In this document: positions 17,826 to 26,907 of the stretch, in pieces
How positions within the stretch are numbered: position 1 is the stretch's first letter
Layout of the letters: each line of letters starts with the position of its first letter
DNA from: Oscillospiraceae bacterium
GTDB lineage: Bacteria > Bacillota > Clostridia > Oscillospirales > Ruminococcaceae
Assembly: GCA_020024615.1 (NCBI GenBank)
Contig: JAHHTP010000003.1
Location: 19,066 to 83,065, forward strand
Reading direction: 5' to 3'
DNA length: 64,000 bases
Made by a program: the position numbers and the translations under genes
The notes under the pieces: model-generated
The model's database searches: none
What the model saw: only the letters and a program-made list of their open reading frames with translations
What the model was told of the DNA's origin: nothing

Positions 17826-17983
17826 TAAATCAATCTCAAACTCATCAGAAATCGTAAAATTTAATTCTTTATACATATTTTTCAATAAGATTCCCATAAA
17901 AGCTCTTTCATCCTTTTATACCATGCTAACCTATCCGATTTAAATTTTTAAAATAATACTTTTGGCTAATTTCCAAAAATAAT

Positions 17984-18014
17984 AAAGCAGACTCCCCTTT
18001 TGAGAATCTGCTTT
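17984..18014 (-). terminator. terminator of the TlpA gene
   Basis: AAAGCAGA (18014-18007) pairs with TCTGCTTT (17991-17984) on the minus strand, followed by ATTATTTTTGG. Confidence 0.75.
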
Positions 18015-18018
18015 GCTG

Positions 18019-18579
18019 CTATTTAGTAATCATCGAAATGCCATATTCCAGACCGCTCTTGTCGATCATGCCCTGTCGATAACTGCGAAGATAACCTTCT
18101 TCATCCACAAAGTAGGTGGTCGGCATGCTCATAACTTTATAAATTCTTGCCGCGTCTATATCCAGATCATAATAAACCGGGAAAGTAAATTTAGCCTGTT
18201 TCACAAAAGTTTCTGCTGTACTCTGAGTTTCTCGCATTCCGTCGGTCATATTCACCATCATAAACACAACTTCATCGCCGTATTGCTTGTATGCTTCCTC
18301 AAAATCCGGCATCTCATGCTGACACGGACCGCACCAGCTTGCCCAGAAATTGAGAACAACCGGTTTTCCCTTGAAATCTGACAGACTTACTGCATTCCCA
18401 TCCTTATCATAAGCCGTAAAATCAGGTGCTTTTACCTGCTGCTGTGATTCCCCAGATTGCGATGTCTGTTCCATGTTTGGATGGTAATTCGCTGACAGCT
18501 TATCATATAAAATTGCCGCACCAATCAAAACACCAATCAATGCGATAATGGATACAATCAATATCACCAGCTTTTTCAT
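18019..18579 (-). CDS. TlpA-family membrane-anchored thiol-disulfide reductase
   Basis: A 186-residue thioredoxin-fold protein acting outside the membrane. An N-terminal hydrophobic anchor (residues 4-25) precedes the redoxin domain with the active site WCGPC and the cis-proline MPTT. GGGAG precedes the start. It lies 14 bp after the CcdA gene, so electrons probably flow from cytosolic thioredoxin through CcdA to this protein. It reduces disulfides in exported proteins or protects against peroxides; the client is unknown. Confidence 0.9.
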   Translation of the reverse strand: MKKLVILIVSIIALIGVLIGAAILYDKLSANYHPNMEQTSQSGESQQQVKAPDFTAYDKDGNAVSLSDFKGKPVVLNFWASWCGPCQHEMPDFEEAYKQYGDEVVFMMVNMTDGMRETQSTAETFVKQAKFTFPVYYDLDIDAARIYKVMSMPTTYFVDEEGYLRSYRQGMIDKSGLEYGISMITK

Positions 18580-18593
18580 AGCATCTATCTCCC

Positions 18594-19256
18594 TTATCCT
18601 AAAATTCCCAATAATTTACCAAATAATCCAGTCATCATCGAAACGCCGACTATAACCAGCAGAACACCGCTGATGATGTTAATGACCTTGTAGTGCTTTT
18701 TGATAAAATCAAACGCACCCTTTAATTTGTCAATCAGCACTGCACTAATCACAAACGGGATGCCCAATCCCAACGAATAGCATAGCAGCGTGAAAATACC
18801 CTTTAACACAGTGCCCTGCTGGGATGCCATCATCAATGCTGAACCTAAAAATGCACCTACGCACGGTGTCCACCCAATCGAAAATACCATGCCAAACATC
18901 AGTGCTGACAAAAATCCAAGGTCTTTTTGACCACCGAACCCTTTTGTTCCACGGAAAATATTCAGCTGGAAAACTCCTAAAAAGTGCAGACCAAAACATA
19001 CAACCACAAGCCCGGTTATGATGTTAATTATAGTATGATATTCCCTTAAAAAATAGCCGACTGTTCCAGCAAATGCACCCATCGCGACAAACACAATGGT
19101 AAATCCAAGTACAAATCCAAAGGAATGGAACAATGTCTTTTTAGTTGTCTGTTCTTTTCCTCCGGCAAAGTAAGACAGATATACCGGCAGCATTGGCAGC
19201 AGACACGGTGATACAAAGGTGATAAATCCTTCTAAAAATGAAAGCAGATATTGCAT
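18594..19256 (-). CDS. ccdA: CcdA-type transmembrane electron carrier
   Basis: A 220-residue, six-helix membrane protein of the DsbD/CcdA family that carries reducing equivalents across the membrane. The two redox cysteines lie in SPCLLPMLP (helix 1) and GWTPCVGAFLG (helix 4). AAAGGAG lies 10 bp before the ATG. It is the first gene of a two-gene operon with the TlpA-like protein. A minus-strand TATAAT at 19295-19290 is the likely -10. No cytochrome c genes are adjacent, so general thiol reduction rather than heme maturation is likely. Confidence 0.93.
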   Translation of the reverse strand: MQYLLSFLEGFITFVSPCLLPMLPVYLSYFAGGKEQTTKKTLFHSFGFVLGFTIVFVAMGAFAGTVGYFLREYHTIINIITGLVVVCFGLHFLGVFQLNIFRGTKGFGGQKDLGFLSALMFGMVFSIGWTPCVGAFLGSALMMASQQGTVLKGIFTLLCYSLGLGIPFVISAVLIDKLKGAFDFIKKHYKVINIISGVLLVIVGVSMMTGLFGKLLGILG

Positions 19257-19348
19257 CTGTTGTTGACTCCTTTCTCTATATTTATATTCATTATATCAGA
19301 TTTTCGCTTCTTTAACCGTAACTTGATCACATTTTTTGCAAAAAAATA

Positions 19349-19377
19349 TTGCCATATTCCAAAAACTATGTTATACT
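19349..19377 (+). promoter_or_regulatory. promoter of the DUF134/Crp operon
   Basis: TTGCCA (19349-19354) and TATACT (19372-19377) are 17 bp apart; the -10 is also preceded by TG. Confidence 0.65.
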
Positions 19378-19434
19378 AAAGATGTAAATAGCATATGTCA
19401 GAAACACATTTTATCATAGAAAGGAGCGTTCCCT

Positions 19435-19806
19435 ATGCCAAGACCCCGGAAATGCCGGAAAGTGTGCTGTCTGCCTCAAAATAATCAGTTTCTACCAGCA
19501 AAACAGACTTCACAAGATCCAATTATCTTAACCGTAGACGAATTTGAAACAATCCGGCTTATTGACGATCAGGGCTTCTCGCAGGAAGACTGCGCTAAAT
19601 ATATGTGCATCGCCCGCACAACCGCCCAGCAAATCTATGGTAGTGCCAGAAAAAAACTTGCCTCTGCACTGGTACAAGGTGCCCCTATTTTAATTGAAGG
19701 TGGCGATTATACCCTTTGTGATGGAAATGAACCGTCCTGCGCCTGTGGTGGATGTAAACGCCATCAGGAACTCTGCATGAAATCAGCAGCCGAAATACAC
19801 AAATAA
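19435..19806 (+). CDS. DUF134 family putative DNA-binding protein
   Basis: A 123-residue protein starting MPRPRKCRKVCCLP, the DUF134 signature. Residues about 35-85 form a sigma-70-region-4-like helix-turn-helix (TVDEFETIRLIDDQGFSQED, then ARTTAQQIYGSAR). A C-terminal CACGGCKRH may bind metal. Family members often neighbour genes for iron-molybdenum-cofactor-like or redox proteins. It is divergent from ccdA-tlpA and 16 bp upstream of the Crp/Fnr gene, so it probably belongs to redox regulation. Confidence 0.88.
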   Translation: MPRPRKCRKVCCLPQNNQFLPAKQTSQDPIILTVDEFETIRLIDDQGFSQEDCAKYMCIARTTAQQIYGSARKKLASALVQGAPILIEGGDYTLCDGNEPSCACGGCKRHQELCMKSAAEIHK

Positions 19807-19822
19807 CGAAAGGGGAACCGTG

Positions 19823-20494
19823 ATGGAAAAGCATTTTGAGGATATTTATAAAGAAAAGCTCCCATTTTGGACAAAACTCACCGACACAGAAAAACATACC
19901 CTCTGCACCACATCCAGTGTTGTTGGCTATAAAAAAGGTACCAACATCCATAATGCCAGTGAATGTACCGGCATGATACTGGTTCAAAAAGGATGTCTGC
20001 GTGCTTATATGCTTTCGGAAACCGGAAAAGAAATCACCTTGTACCGCATATATGAAGGCGATATGTGTGTGATGACCGCCTCTTGCGCATTAACGAGCAT
20101 CACCTTTGATGTATTTGTAGATGCCGAAGAAGATAGTGACTGCTACTTAATTGGTGGTTCTGCTTTTGCCTCGGTCTGCACCAACAATCCGTATGCTAAA
20201 ATTTTTGCATTGGAAATGGCTGCCAGTCGATTTTCGGATGTCATGTGGGTCATGCAGCAAATCTTGTTTATGAGTTTTGACAAACGCCTTGCAATTTTTA
20301 TACTGGATGAAATCGCCAAAACTGGCTCGGATACCATCAATCTAACCCATGAACAGATTGCCAAATATATGGGGTCTGCGCGAGAAGTCGTATCCCGTAT
20401 GCTGAAATATTTTTCAACAGAAGGTATTGTGGAATCCTCCAGAAAAGGTGTCAAAGTTATTGATAAGAAAAAATTAAGGGAGCTTGCTTTATAG
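19823..20494 (+). CDS. Crp/Fnr family transcriptional regulator
   Basis: A 223-residue regulator with an N-terminal cyclic-nucleotide-like sensor barrel (about 20-130) and a C-terminal winged helix (about 165-223) with NLTHEQIAKYMGSAREVVSRM. It lacks a clear N-terminal cysteine cluster, although cysteines at the sensor domain (CTTSS, CTGM, CLRAY) are present. The ATG at 19823 is preferred over the GTG at 19820 because AAGGGG is 7 bp away. Operon with DUF134; it faces thioredoxin across a shared terminator. Likely controls redox or oxygen response; the ligand is unknown. Confidence 0.9.
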   Translation: MEKHFEDIYKEKLPFWTKLTDTEKHTLCTTSSVVGYKKGTNIHNASECTGMILVQKGCLRAYMLSETGKEITLYRIYEGDMCVMTASCALTSITFDVFVDAEEDSDCYLIGGSAFASVCTNNPYAKIFALEMAASRFSDVMWVMQQILFMSFDKRLAIFILDEIAKTGSDTINLTHEQIAKYMGSAREVVSRMLKYFSTEGIVESSRKGVKVIDKKKLRELAL

Positions 20495-20504
20495 CGGCTC
20501 CCTT
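20476..20504. terminator. terminator shared by two convergent genes
   Basis: AAGGGAGC (20476-20483) pairs with GCTCCCTT (20497-20504). The first arm lies inside the end of the Crp/Fnr gene; T-rich sequence flanks it toward thioredoxin. Confidence 0.6.
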
Positions 20505-20517
20505 TGGCTTATTCTTA

Positions 20518-20826
20518 TTAATCCAGCAGTGTCAGAATGCGCTGTTTCGGTGCTGCACCAACCATCTGGTTTACAACCTTACCGTCTTTGAGTACAACTA
20601 AGGTCGGGATGCTCATAACGCCGAACTTTGCTGCAAGCTCGTTTTGCTCATCCACATTTACTTTGCCGACCAGATACTGCGGATTCTCCTCAGCGATCTC
20701 GTCAACAATCGGGGATACCATACGACACGGACCGCACCAGCTTGCCCAGAAGTCCAGCAAAACAGGTTTCTCGCTGGTTAATACCTCAGATTCAAAATTT
20801 TCATTATTTACAGTTAATACAGACAT
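20518..20826 (-). CDS. trxA: thioredoxin
   Basis: A 102-residue cytosolic disulfide reductase with WCGPC at the active site and cis-proline in MSIPTL. Length matches classical TrxA. The start at 20826 (MSVLTVNN) is chosen because AAAGGA lies about 9 bp upstream; the longer frame from 20922 is unlike the family. No thioredoxin reductase is adjacent. It can donate electrons to the nearby CcdA/TlpA pathway. Confidence 0.95.
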   Translation of the reverse strand: MSVLTVNNENFESEVLTSEKPVLLDFWASWCGPCRMVSPIVDEIAEENPQYLVGKVNVDEQNELAAKFGVMSIPTLVVLKDGKVVNQMVGAAPKQRILTLLD

Positions 20827-20960
20827 TTCTTTCATTCCTTTCGATCTATCATATTTGCAGTTCAGGCAACCGTTTAACTTGGCTTCCCTTACTGTGATTA
20901 TATTATACCAAAAACAACACAATATTTCCGTGACAAAGTCACTAAAATAATACCATCATA

Positions 20961-23900
20961 TTATTCAGAACGAAGTGCAATAACCGGGTCTTTCTTTGCA
21001 GCGCTTCTGGAAGGGATAATTCCGGCAATCAGCGTTAAAATAACACTAATAATCACTAAGATGCCGGCAGCCTCAATCGGTAGTACTGCATTTAAATTTC
21101 CAATTCCTGTAAAATGGTACAGAATCGCATTGATTGGAATACACAATAAATAGGTAACCGCGACACCAAGCACACCAGACGAGAATCCAATCATCACCGT
21201 TTCGGCATTAAACATGCTGGATACATTCCGCTTGGATGCGCCGATTGCACGCAGAATACCAATCTCCTTTGTTCTCTCCTGCACCGAAATCAGTGTAATG
21301 ACACCAATCATGATGGAAGATACAATTAATGATACTGCTACAAATGCTATCAGAACATAGGTAATCGCATTGATAATCGAAGTAACCGAGGACATCATCA
21401 ACCCGACATAATCTGTGTATGCAATCTGTTCCAGCTCATCCTTGCCCTCATTGTAATCCGAAATCATATCTTCTATGATATCCTTGTTTTCAAAACTCGA
21501 AGCATAGATATTGATGGTAGCCGGTTCATCCAAATTGACAAGTCCCAGTTTTTTCAAATTATCCTTGTAGCTGGATTCGGAAAATTCCAGAACTTCATCA
21601 TAATACTGTACCATCTGTTCGGTAGTGTAATCTTTCATGGCAGCATCCAGCGCACCAGACAGCTGTTTATCATCCAATGAAGCCAGTTTTTCCGTCACTT
21701 CCGTAGCATACTGTGTTTTCACCTGCTCCTCTACCATCTGGGTAAAGATCTCTTGAACCTCATCTTCTCCCATAGAATCAGCATAATCTCTAATTTCATC
21801 CTCACTCATACCAGTCTGCTGCATAATACCTGTAATCATAGCTTCTTCCATCTGCTCTCTGGAAGTCGCCTGCATAGCCTGCTCCATCATTTTATCCAAC
21901 TGTTGTGCAGATGGAATGCACATGATCTGACGGTATGTATTTGCTTTCTGTTTCTGGGTCAGACTGCTGATATAATCTTTGAATTCTGAAACCTTTTGGG
22001 AATCGGATAAATTATCGGTATTCTCAGTAAATGGCAGTCCGGTGAAAATGTCAATCTGCGGATCTTTCTGCTGTGCTGCAATCGCGTCAGAATCCTTTGC
22101 ATTTTCAATGATATATTCGGTCAGCATATGCGTATATCCGATCGTGCCGGATAACATAGTGGATGCTACATCCTCTTTCGGACGCAAAATACCGGTTACT
22201 TTTAGCGACAAGCCGTTGTCATACAGATATTTCATACCTGCTTCGGTATTGCGCAGATCGGTATAAGTATCCGTTAATTCATCGTAGGTATAGCAGTCTG
22301 CATTGAGTACCGTACGAAACTCCATACCGCAAATATCTTCATAGGTATAGCTTTTATGCTCAATTTCCGCAGGAATTTTATCAAGAGCCGCTTTTGCAAG
22401 TGCGTCAATGTCTTCTTTTGGGGTCAGACCCAGCGCATACATGGTCAGGTCATCTATTTCGTTGTTCTCATCCACCACAATCACAATCTCATCGTAATTG
22501 TTCGGCAAGCTTCCGTAAACGACATCATACTGTTTTTCAAGTATCGGGTTAATCGGGTTTCCATCATCACCAGGCAGAATTTCCTGCCATAAAATCGCAT
22601 TTCCCGACATCTGACTCATGGCACCACCGCCCATCGGAAATGCCCCCATCCCTTTGATACCATACTGTTCCTGCAATCCGAACATGGTGGATAAATCCAT
22701 ATCAAAATGCTCCAGCATCAGTTCCTGAACCAGTTCATTGGAATCGGATAAGATAATACTGCCGTCCACATTCTTGGTATACACCAGCAAATCCGTTCCA
22801 TAAGTATACTGCACGCCATTGACCGCTTTGGACACCTCACTATCTTTATTTGCAAGCTGCTTCTCTAAATATTTTTTAAATGAAGCCAGATCATTTTCGT
22901 TCGATTCCATCTCGGTCAACGAATTGATCATATCATATAGCATGGTTTTCTGATATACTGCATTCTTGTCATGATTGCCGGAAGACTTCGCATTGCCCAT
23001 AAATGCCTGCATCATCGAACTCATATCAATATGTTGTGCCTCTAAAGTCAGCGGATAGGCAGAAAGTGTTTCTTCCTGAACCATATTGATATATGCCGTA
23101 GTACCCTGCGACACAGCAAAAATCAGCGCAATTCCGATAATACCAATACTCCCCGCAAAAGAGGTCAACAGCGTTCTGCCCTTTTTGGTAAAAAGGTTTT
23201 TCATGGACAACCCAAATGCTGTCATCAAACGCATGGAAGGCTTCTTGACGCGTTTTTCCTTTTCACTTGGTGGTGCATAGGCAAGTTTCTCTTTACAGAT
23301 TTCCGTTTCAGACATCGGAGCGGAATCGCTTGTTACCTTACCATCAATCATGCGGATAATACGGGTAGAATAATTCTCAGCAAGTTCCGGATTATGGGTT
23401 ACCATAATAACCAGTCGGTCTTTTGCAATCTCCTTTAGGATTTCCATAACCTGTAAACTGGTTTCAGTATCCAGCGCACCGGTTGGCTCATCCGCCAGAA
23501 TAATATCCGGGTCATTGACAATCGCGCGTGCAATCGCAACACGCTGCATCTGACCGCCGGACATTTCATGTGGCTTCTTTTTCAGCTGATCGGCTAGTCC
23601 GACCTGTTCCAGTGCTTTTATCGCCCTTTTTCTGCGCTCTGATCTCGGAACACCCGAAAGGGTTAGTGCAAGTTCCACATTCTGCAAAACGGTCTGGTGC
23701 GGAATCAAATTGTAACTTTGAAATACAAATCCAATTGAATGGTTGCGATAGCTGTCCCAATCACGAGCGGAGAAAGACTTAGTGGAACGACCTTCAATAA
23801 TCAGATCACCACTCGTATAATGATCCAGTCCACCAATGATATTCAGCATGGTGGTTTTTCCACAACCGGACTGACCTAAGATAGAAACAAATTCGCTTTT

Positions 23901-23987
23901 GCGAAAACTTAAATCAATCTCTTTGAGCGCATGTACAATGCCATTACCAGCAGGATAATCTTTCACTATTTTTTTTAATTCTAACAC
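20961..23987 (-). CDS. fused ABC transporter ATPase-permease (MacB/FtsX type)
   Basis: A 1008-residue fusion. Residues 1-230 are an ABC ATPase of the LolD/MacB kind (Walker A GQSGCGKT, signature MSGGQMQRVA, Walker B IILADEPTGALD). A first membrane helix follows at about 280-300, then an unusually large extracytoplasmic domain of roughly 550 residues, then three helices and FtsX-like PSRSAAKKDPVIALRSE. Such mechanotransmission proteins extract lipoproteins, peptides or regulate cell-wall enzymes. The GTG at 23987 is chosen because GGAGGAGGG lies 7 bp upstream; the ATG at 24011 has no ribosome site and GGAGG would lie inside the gene. Monocistronic. Confidence 0.9.
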   Translation of the reverse strand: MLELKKIVKDYPAGNGIVHALKEIDLSFRKSEFVSILGQSGCGKTTMLNIIGGLDHYTSGDLIIEGRSTKSFSARDWDSYRNHSIGFVFQSYNLIPHQTVLQNVELALTLSGVPRSERRKRAIKALEQVGLADQLKKKPHEMSGGQMQRVAIARAIVNDPDIILADEPTGALDTETSLQVMEILKEIAKDRLVIMVTHNPELAENYSTRIIRMIDGKVTSDSAPMSETEICKEKLAYAPPSEKEKRVKKPSMRLMTAFGLSMKNLFTKKGRTLLTSFAGSIGIIGIALIFAVSQGTTAYINMVQEETLSAYPLTLEAQHIDMSSMMQAFMGNAKSSGNHDKNAVYQKTMLYDMINSLTEMESNENDLASFKKYLEKQLANKDSEVSKAVNGVQYTYGTDLLVYTKNVDGSIILSDSNELVQELMLEHFDMDLSTMFGLQEQYGIKGMGAFPMGGGAMSQMSGNAILWQEILPGDDGNPINPILEKQYDVVYGSLPNNYDEIVIVVDENNEIDDLTMYALGLTPKEDIDALAKAALDKIPAEIEHKSYTYEDICGMEFRTVLNADCYTYDELTDTYTDLRNTEAGMKYLYDNGLSLKVTGILRPKEDVASTMLSGTIGYTHMLTEYIIENAKDSDAIAAQQKDPQIDIFTGLPFTENTDNLSDSQKVSEFKDYISSLTQKQKANTYRQIMCIPSAQQLDKMMEQAMQATSREQMEEAMITGIMQQTGMSEDEIRDYADSMGEDEVQEIFTQMVEEQVKTQYATEVTEKLASLDDKQLSGALDAAMKDYTTEQMVQYYDEVLEFSESSYKDNLKKLGLVNLDEPATINIYASSFENKDIIEDMISDYNEGKDELEQIAYTDYVGLMMSSVTSIINAITYVLIAFVAVSLIVSSIMIGVITLISVQERTKEIGILRAIGASKRNVSSMFNAETVMIGFSSGVLGVAVTYLLCIPINAILYHFTGIGNLNAVLPIEAAGILVIISVILTLIAGIIPSRSAAKKDPVIALRSE

Positions 23988-24095
23988 AGTGATGCCCTCC
24001 TCCGTTTTCATTCTATATTAACTTTATTATAGCATAACAAAACAGAAAAAAGGAGATCGTCATAAACATTTTTCAAATTGTTCATAACAAAACTT

Positions 24096-24581
24096 TTAAT
24101 AGAAAATGCAGCCTGTATCTTTTCCAATCAGTCCAATTTTCCCTGCCATTCCAATTATTTTTTCCGAATAGAATGTACGCCGAACCAACGGATTGGACAG
24201 GCTGTTGATATACAAAATTCCATTTCCATATTCCTGTATCTGTTCATTCAAAAATGTGTTGTCATCCCATGTACCATCCAGCCTCCATGCTCCGCCTGCG
24301 TTCCGCGAAAATTTTGCATAACCGACTGCTGTGTCACCATCCTGGAGAACAGTCATTCTGCTCTGAGCATATTCGAATAATCCATCGAACTCCATTTTGG
24401 GATTGGTTACATCAGTGGATTCAATGCAAAATACTATCTTTTCTGGCACAACTCTATCTGCTTTCCCGGCATCCTTGAGAAGCTGATTAAATACGGCTTC
24501 TTGCAAAACAGCAGATACCCTCATACTCACTGTAATACAGATTACCACACCGATCAGACCGGTTAATAAACTTAAAAACAT
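24096..24581 (-). CDS. membrane-anchored protein of unknown function
   Basis: A protein of about 161 residues from the start MFLSLLTGLIGVVICITV, which is a single N-terminal membrane segment; the rest is polar and probably extracytoplasmic, with YAKFSRNAGGAWRLDG and GNGILYINSL. I do not recognise it. The start is uncertain: the nearest good ribosome site (AAAGGAAG) serves an overlapping out-of-frame six-codon ORF, and the alternative in-frame ATG at 24617 would lie only about ten bases from the transcription start. Downstream of no operon partner. Confidence 0.55.
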   Translation of the reverse strand: MFLSLLTGLIGVVICITVSMRVSAVLQEAVFNQLLKDAGKADRVVPEKIVFCIESTDVTNPKMEFDGLFEYAQSRMTVLQDGDTAVGYAKFSRNAGGAWRLDGTWDDNTFLNEQIQEYGNGILYINSLSNPLVRRTFYSEKIIGMAGKIGLIGKDTGCIFY

Positions 24582-24633
24582 TTTCGTTTCATATAATTCA
24601 CTTCCTTTTACCAGCATATTCTGGTATATTTTT

Positions 24634-24642
24634 ATTATATCA
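24634..24642 (-). promoter_or_regulatory. extended -10 promoter
   Basis: TGATATAAT on the minus strand, upstream of the unknown membrane-anchored gene. No clear -35. Confidence 0.4.
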
Positions 24643-24737
24643 CATCGATTTTTTAATAAAGTATAGATTATTAAAATTAACATAAAATTCGGTATATTTC
24701 CAAAAAATATAGATTATTCAGAAAAAGATAACAAAAA

Positions 24738-24797
24738 AAACCTCATGGCAATATCACGAAAAATCTTTCCGTAATTCTCACCATAAGGCTCTTTTTA
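24738..24797 (-). terminator. terminator of corrinoid cluster 2
   Basis: A long imperfect stem whose base pairs CCTTATGG with CCATGAGG on the minus strand, followed by a run of eight T. Confidence 0.75.
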
Positions 24798-24819
24798 TAA
24801 ACAACATACTGACAGAAAG

Positions 24820-25890
24820 TTAAAACTTCTCGCAATACTCTTTGCATGCCTCGATATAGGCAACAACATTTTCAACTGGAACTTCTGGCTCCAGTATATG
24901 GGTTGGGCAAATCAACAATCCGCCTTTTCTACCTACCATATCCAGATAATGGAATACTGTTTCTCTGATTTCTTTTGGTGTACCAAATGGCATCAGCGTC
25001 TGGGTTCCCAGTGTACCGCAGAAGGAAATGCGATCACCGTACTCCTTATGAATTTCTTCAAAGTTCATGCTTTCCGGCTGAATTGGGTTGAGTACATCTA
25101 CACCTGCTTCAATCAAATCCTCAATAAATGGGGTAACATAGCCACAGCTGTGATAGAATACAACCAATTCCGGATTAATTGCTTTCGCCGCATCAATAAT
25201 CGCTTTCAAACGCGGCTTTATATAGGTACCGTACAGTTCCTTGCTCATCATGATCGAGGACTGCATGCCGATATCATCGCCTAAATAAATGCCGTCCGCA
25301 CCTGCTTTGGCAAAATTCACTGCATTGATCATCGAGTTGGCAGTTACCTTGTCCAATACAAAGTTTGCAAGTTCCGATTCTGACATCATGTCCATCATCA
25401 GCATTTCCATGCTCCTTGCGTACCATGCAGTTTCCCAGATGGTACACTGCATATTACCCATCGCAAAACGGCCAGCTTTATGTGCTTGTTCAACAGCAGC
25501 GATCTGCTCTGGAGTAGGTCCCTCGATGTACTCCGGATATGGATATGCCTTCAGTTCACTTAACTCAGTCATTTCCTCCAGTGGGTGATACATACGCGTC
25601 ATATGGAAGCAAGCTGCACTACCCGGTTCATTCGCAACACCATACTGATTAAAGGTTGTACCACCCTTAAAATCATGCGAATACTGTTTTTTCCAAAACG
25701 CATCATCACGCGGCTCTTTTACACCACTCCACGGAATGTCTGCAAATGCCCTGACTGGTGGAACATAACCAGTTTCCTTACAATACTTCTCAAATCTGTC
25801 TGCAAGGTCAGGCGTCATGCTAAACTCAAACGGCATACGCTCATAACCTTTGCGTCTTACCAGCGATATAAGATTCTCTCTGTCTGTCAT
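24820..25890 (-). CDS. URO-D family corrinoid methyltransferase (MtaA/MtbA-like, complete zinc site)
   Basis: A 356-residue cytosolic URO-D superfamily methyltransferase. Unlike the other three URO-D proteins in the window it shows the complete thiol-activating zinc site of MtaA/MtbA: YHSCGYV (H-x-C) and the later cysteine of LICPTHILEP. It is therefore the best candidate to move the methyl group from the corrinoid protein to a thiol acceptor; coenzyme M itself is not expected in Clostridia, so homocysteine or another thiol is more likely. GGAGGG lies 7 bp before the ATG at 25890, which is preferred to 25905. Last gene of cluster 2. Confidence 0.87.
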   Translation of the reverse strand: MTDRENLISLVRRKGYERMPFEFSMTPDLADRFEKYCKETGYVPPVRAFADIPWSGVKEPRDDAFWKKQYSHDFKGGTTFNQYGVANEPGSAACFHMTRMYHPLEEMTELSELKAYPYPEYIEGPTPEQIAAVEQAHKAGRFAMGNMQCTIWETAWYARSMEMLMMDMMSESELANFVLDKVTANSMINAVNFAKAGADGIYLGDDIGMQSSIMMSKELYGTYIKPRLKAIIDAAKAINPELVVFYHSCGYVTPFIEDLIEAGVDVLNPIQPESMNFEEIHKEYGDRISFCGTLGTQTLMPFGTPKEIRETVFHYLDMVGRKGGLLICPTHILEPEVPVENVVAYIEACKEYCEKF

Positions 25891-25908
25891 AATAGCACCC
25901 TCCAAGAT

Positions 25909-26865
25909 TTATTTGTAGATGCCTTCTTCCCACCAAATGCGGTTCATCAGCTCATAACGCTCCAATTCCATACCAGTGTATGCACAGTTGGAAGTGCAGA
26001 AGATATACCCCCAGCCGTTCATACCGTCACGCAACGAACGACGAACATCAGCAATAACTTCTTCATCGGTACCAGTCTGCAACAGACCACAGTTTACATT
26101 GCCGCAGAGAGCAACTTTATCACCATACAAGCGTTTTATTTCTGCTAAATCAACACCGCCCTGTGGGTCAAGCGAATGCAACGCGTCCGGATGACACTGA
26201 ACCATCTGATCAACAATCGGCATAATGTTACCATCGGTATGTTTGATGGAGTAGAAACCCTGATCATGATAGCCCTTAATAACATCATGCAGATATGGCG
26301 TAATATACTCAGAGAACATATCCGGAGTAAAGTACGGATTGACATTAAAGCAGTAGTCGGAGCAGAGGCAGAAACCATCCAATAAACCTTTGTGTTTTGC
26401 CATCTCCTCACCGAAAGCAAGTGCATGCTCCATGTTGCGCTGTGCTTCTGCTTTTAAGCCGTCCTCATCCTCGTACATTCTTGCGGTAAAATCAAACATG
26501 GAATCACCGTCCGGCATAGCAAAAGTCGGGTCACCGTGCATCATGGTGTAATATTTATCACCGGATTTTTCACGGATCGCTTCAAGCAGACGGACTGCAC
26601 CATCAATCCCGCCCGGATTCGGATGAACAAAAATCGCACTGTGGTGATATTTTTCAGCAATTCGAATATAGCTTTCAGCCTGATATTCAAAATGCTTTTT
26701 CTGCTCGGATTTGCTCATCTGATTCCACTGGCCGAAAGCCATTTGTGCCGGATGAATCATACCGATGGACTCCAAAGTTAAAAAGAAAACCAGTTCAAAA
26801 GTCGGGCAATGACCTTCAATTGGCTCTCGTCTCAATGCTTTGATAAAGCGTTCACGTTCAGTCAT
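25909..26865 (-). CDS. URO-D family corrinoid methyltransferase-like protein
   Basis: A 318-residue URO-D superfamily protein, cytosolic. The metal-site motif reads KHTDGNI, so it lacks the H-x-C cysteine, although cysteines occur near the C-terminus (IFCTSNCAYTG). GGAGG precedes the ATG. It lies 95 bp after the corrinoid gene and 18 bp before the next URO-D gene. Probably the substrate-side partner of the corrinoid protein, substrate unknown. Confidence 0.85.
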   Translation of the reverse strand: MTERERFIKALRREPIEGHCPTFELVFFLTLESIGMIHPAQMAFGQWNQMSKSEQKKHFEYQAESYIRIAEKYHHSAIFVHPNPGGIDGAVRLLEAIREKSGDKYYTMMHGDPTFAMPDGDSMFDFTARMYEDEDGLKAEAQRNMEHALAFGEEMAKHKGLLDGFCLCSDYCFNVNPYFTPDMFSEYITPYLHDVIKGYHDQGFYSIKHTDGNIMPIVDQMVQCHPDALHSLDPQGGVDLAEIKRLYGDKVALCGNVNCGLLQTGTDEEVIADVRRSLRDGMNGWGYIFCTSNCAYTGMELERYELMNRIWWEEGIYK

Positions 26866-26907
26866 GATATTCCTCCATTGAATATAAATTTATAATTGCC
26901 TCGAAAA

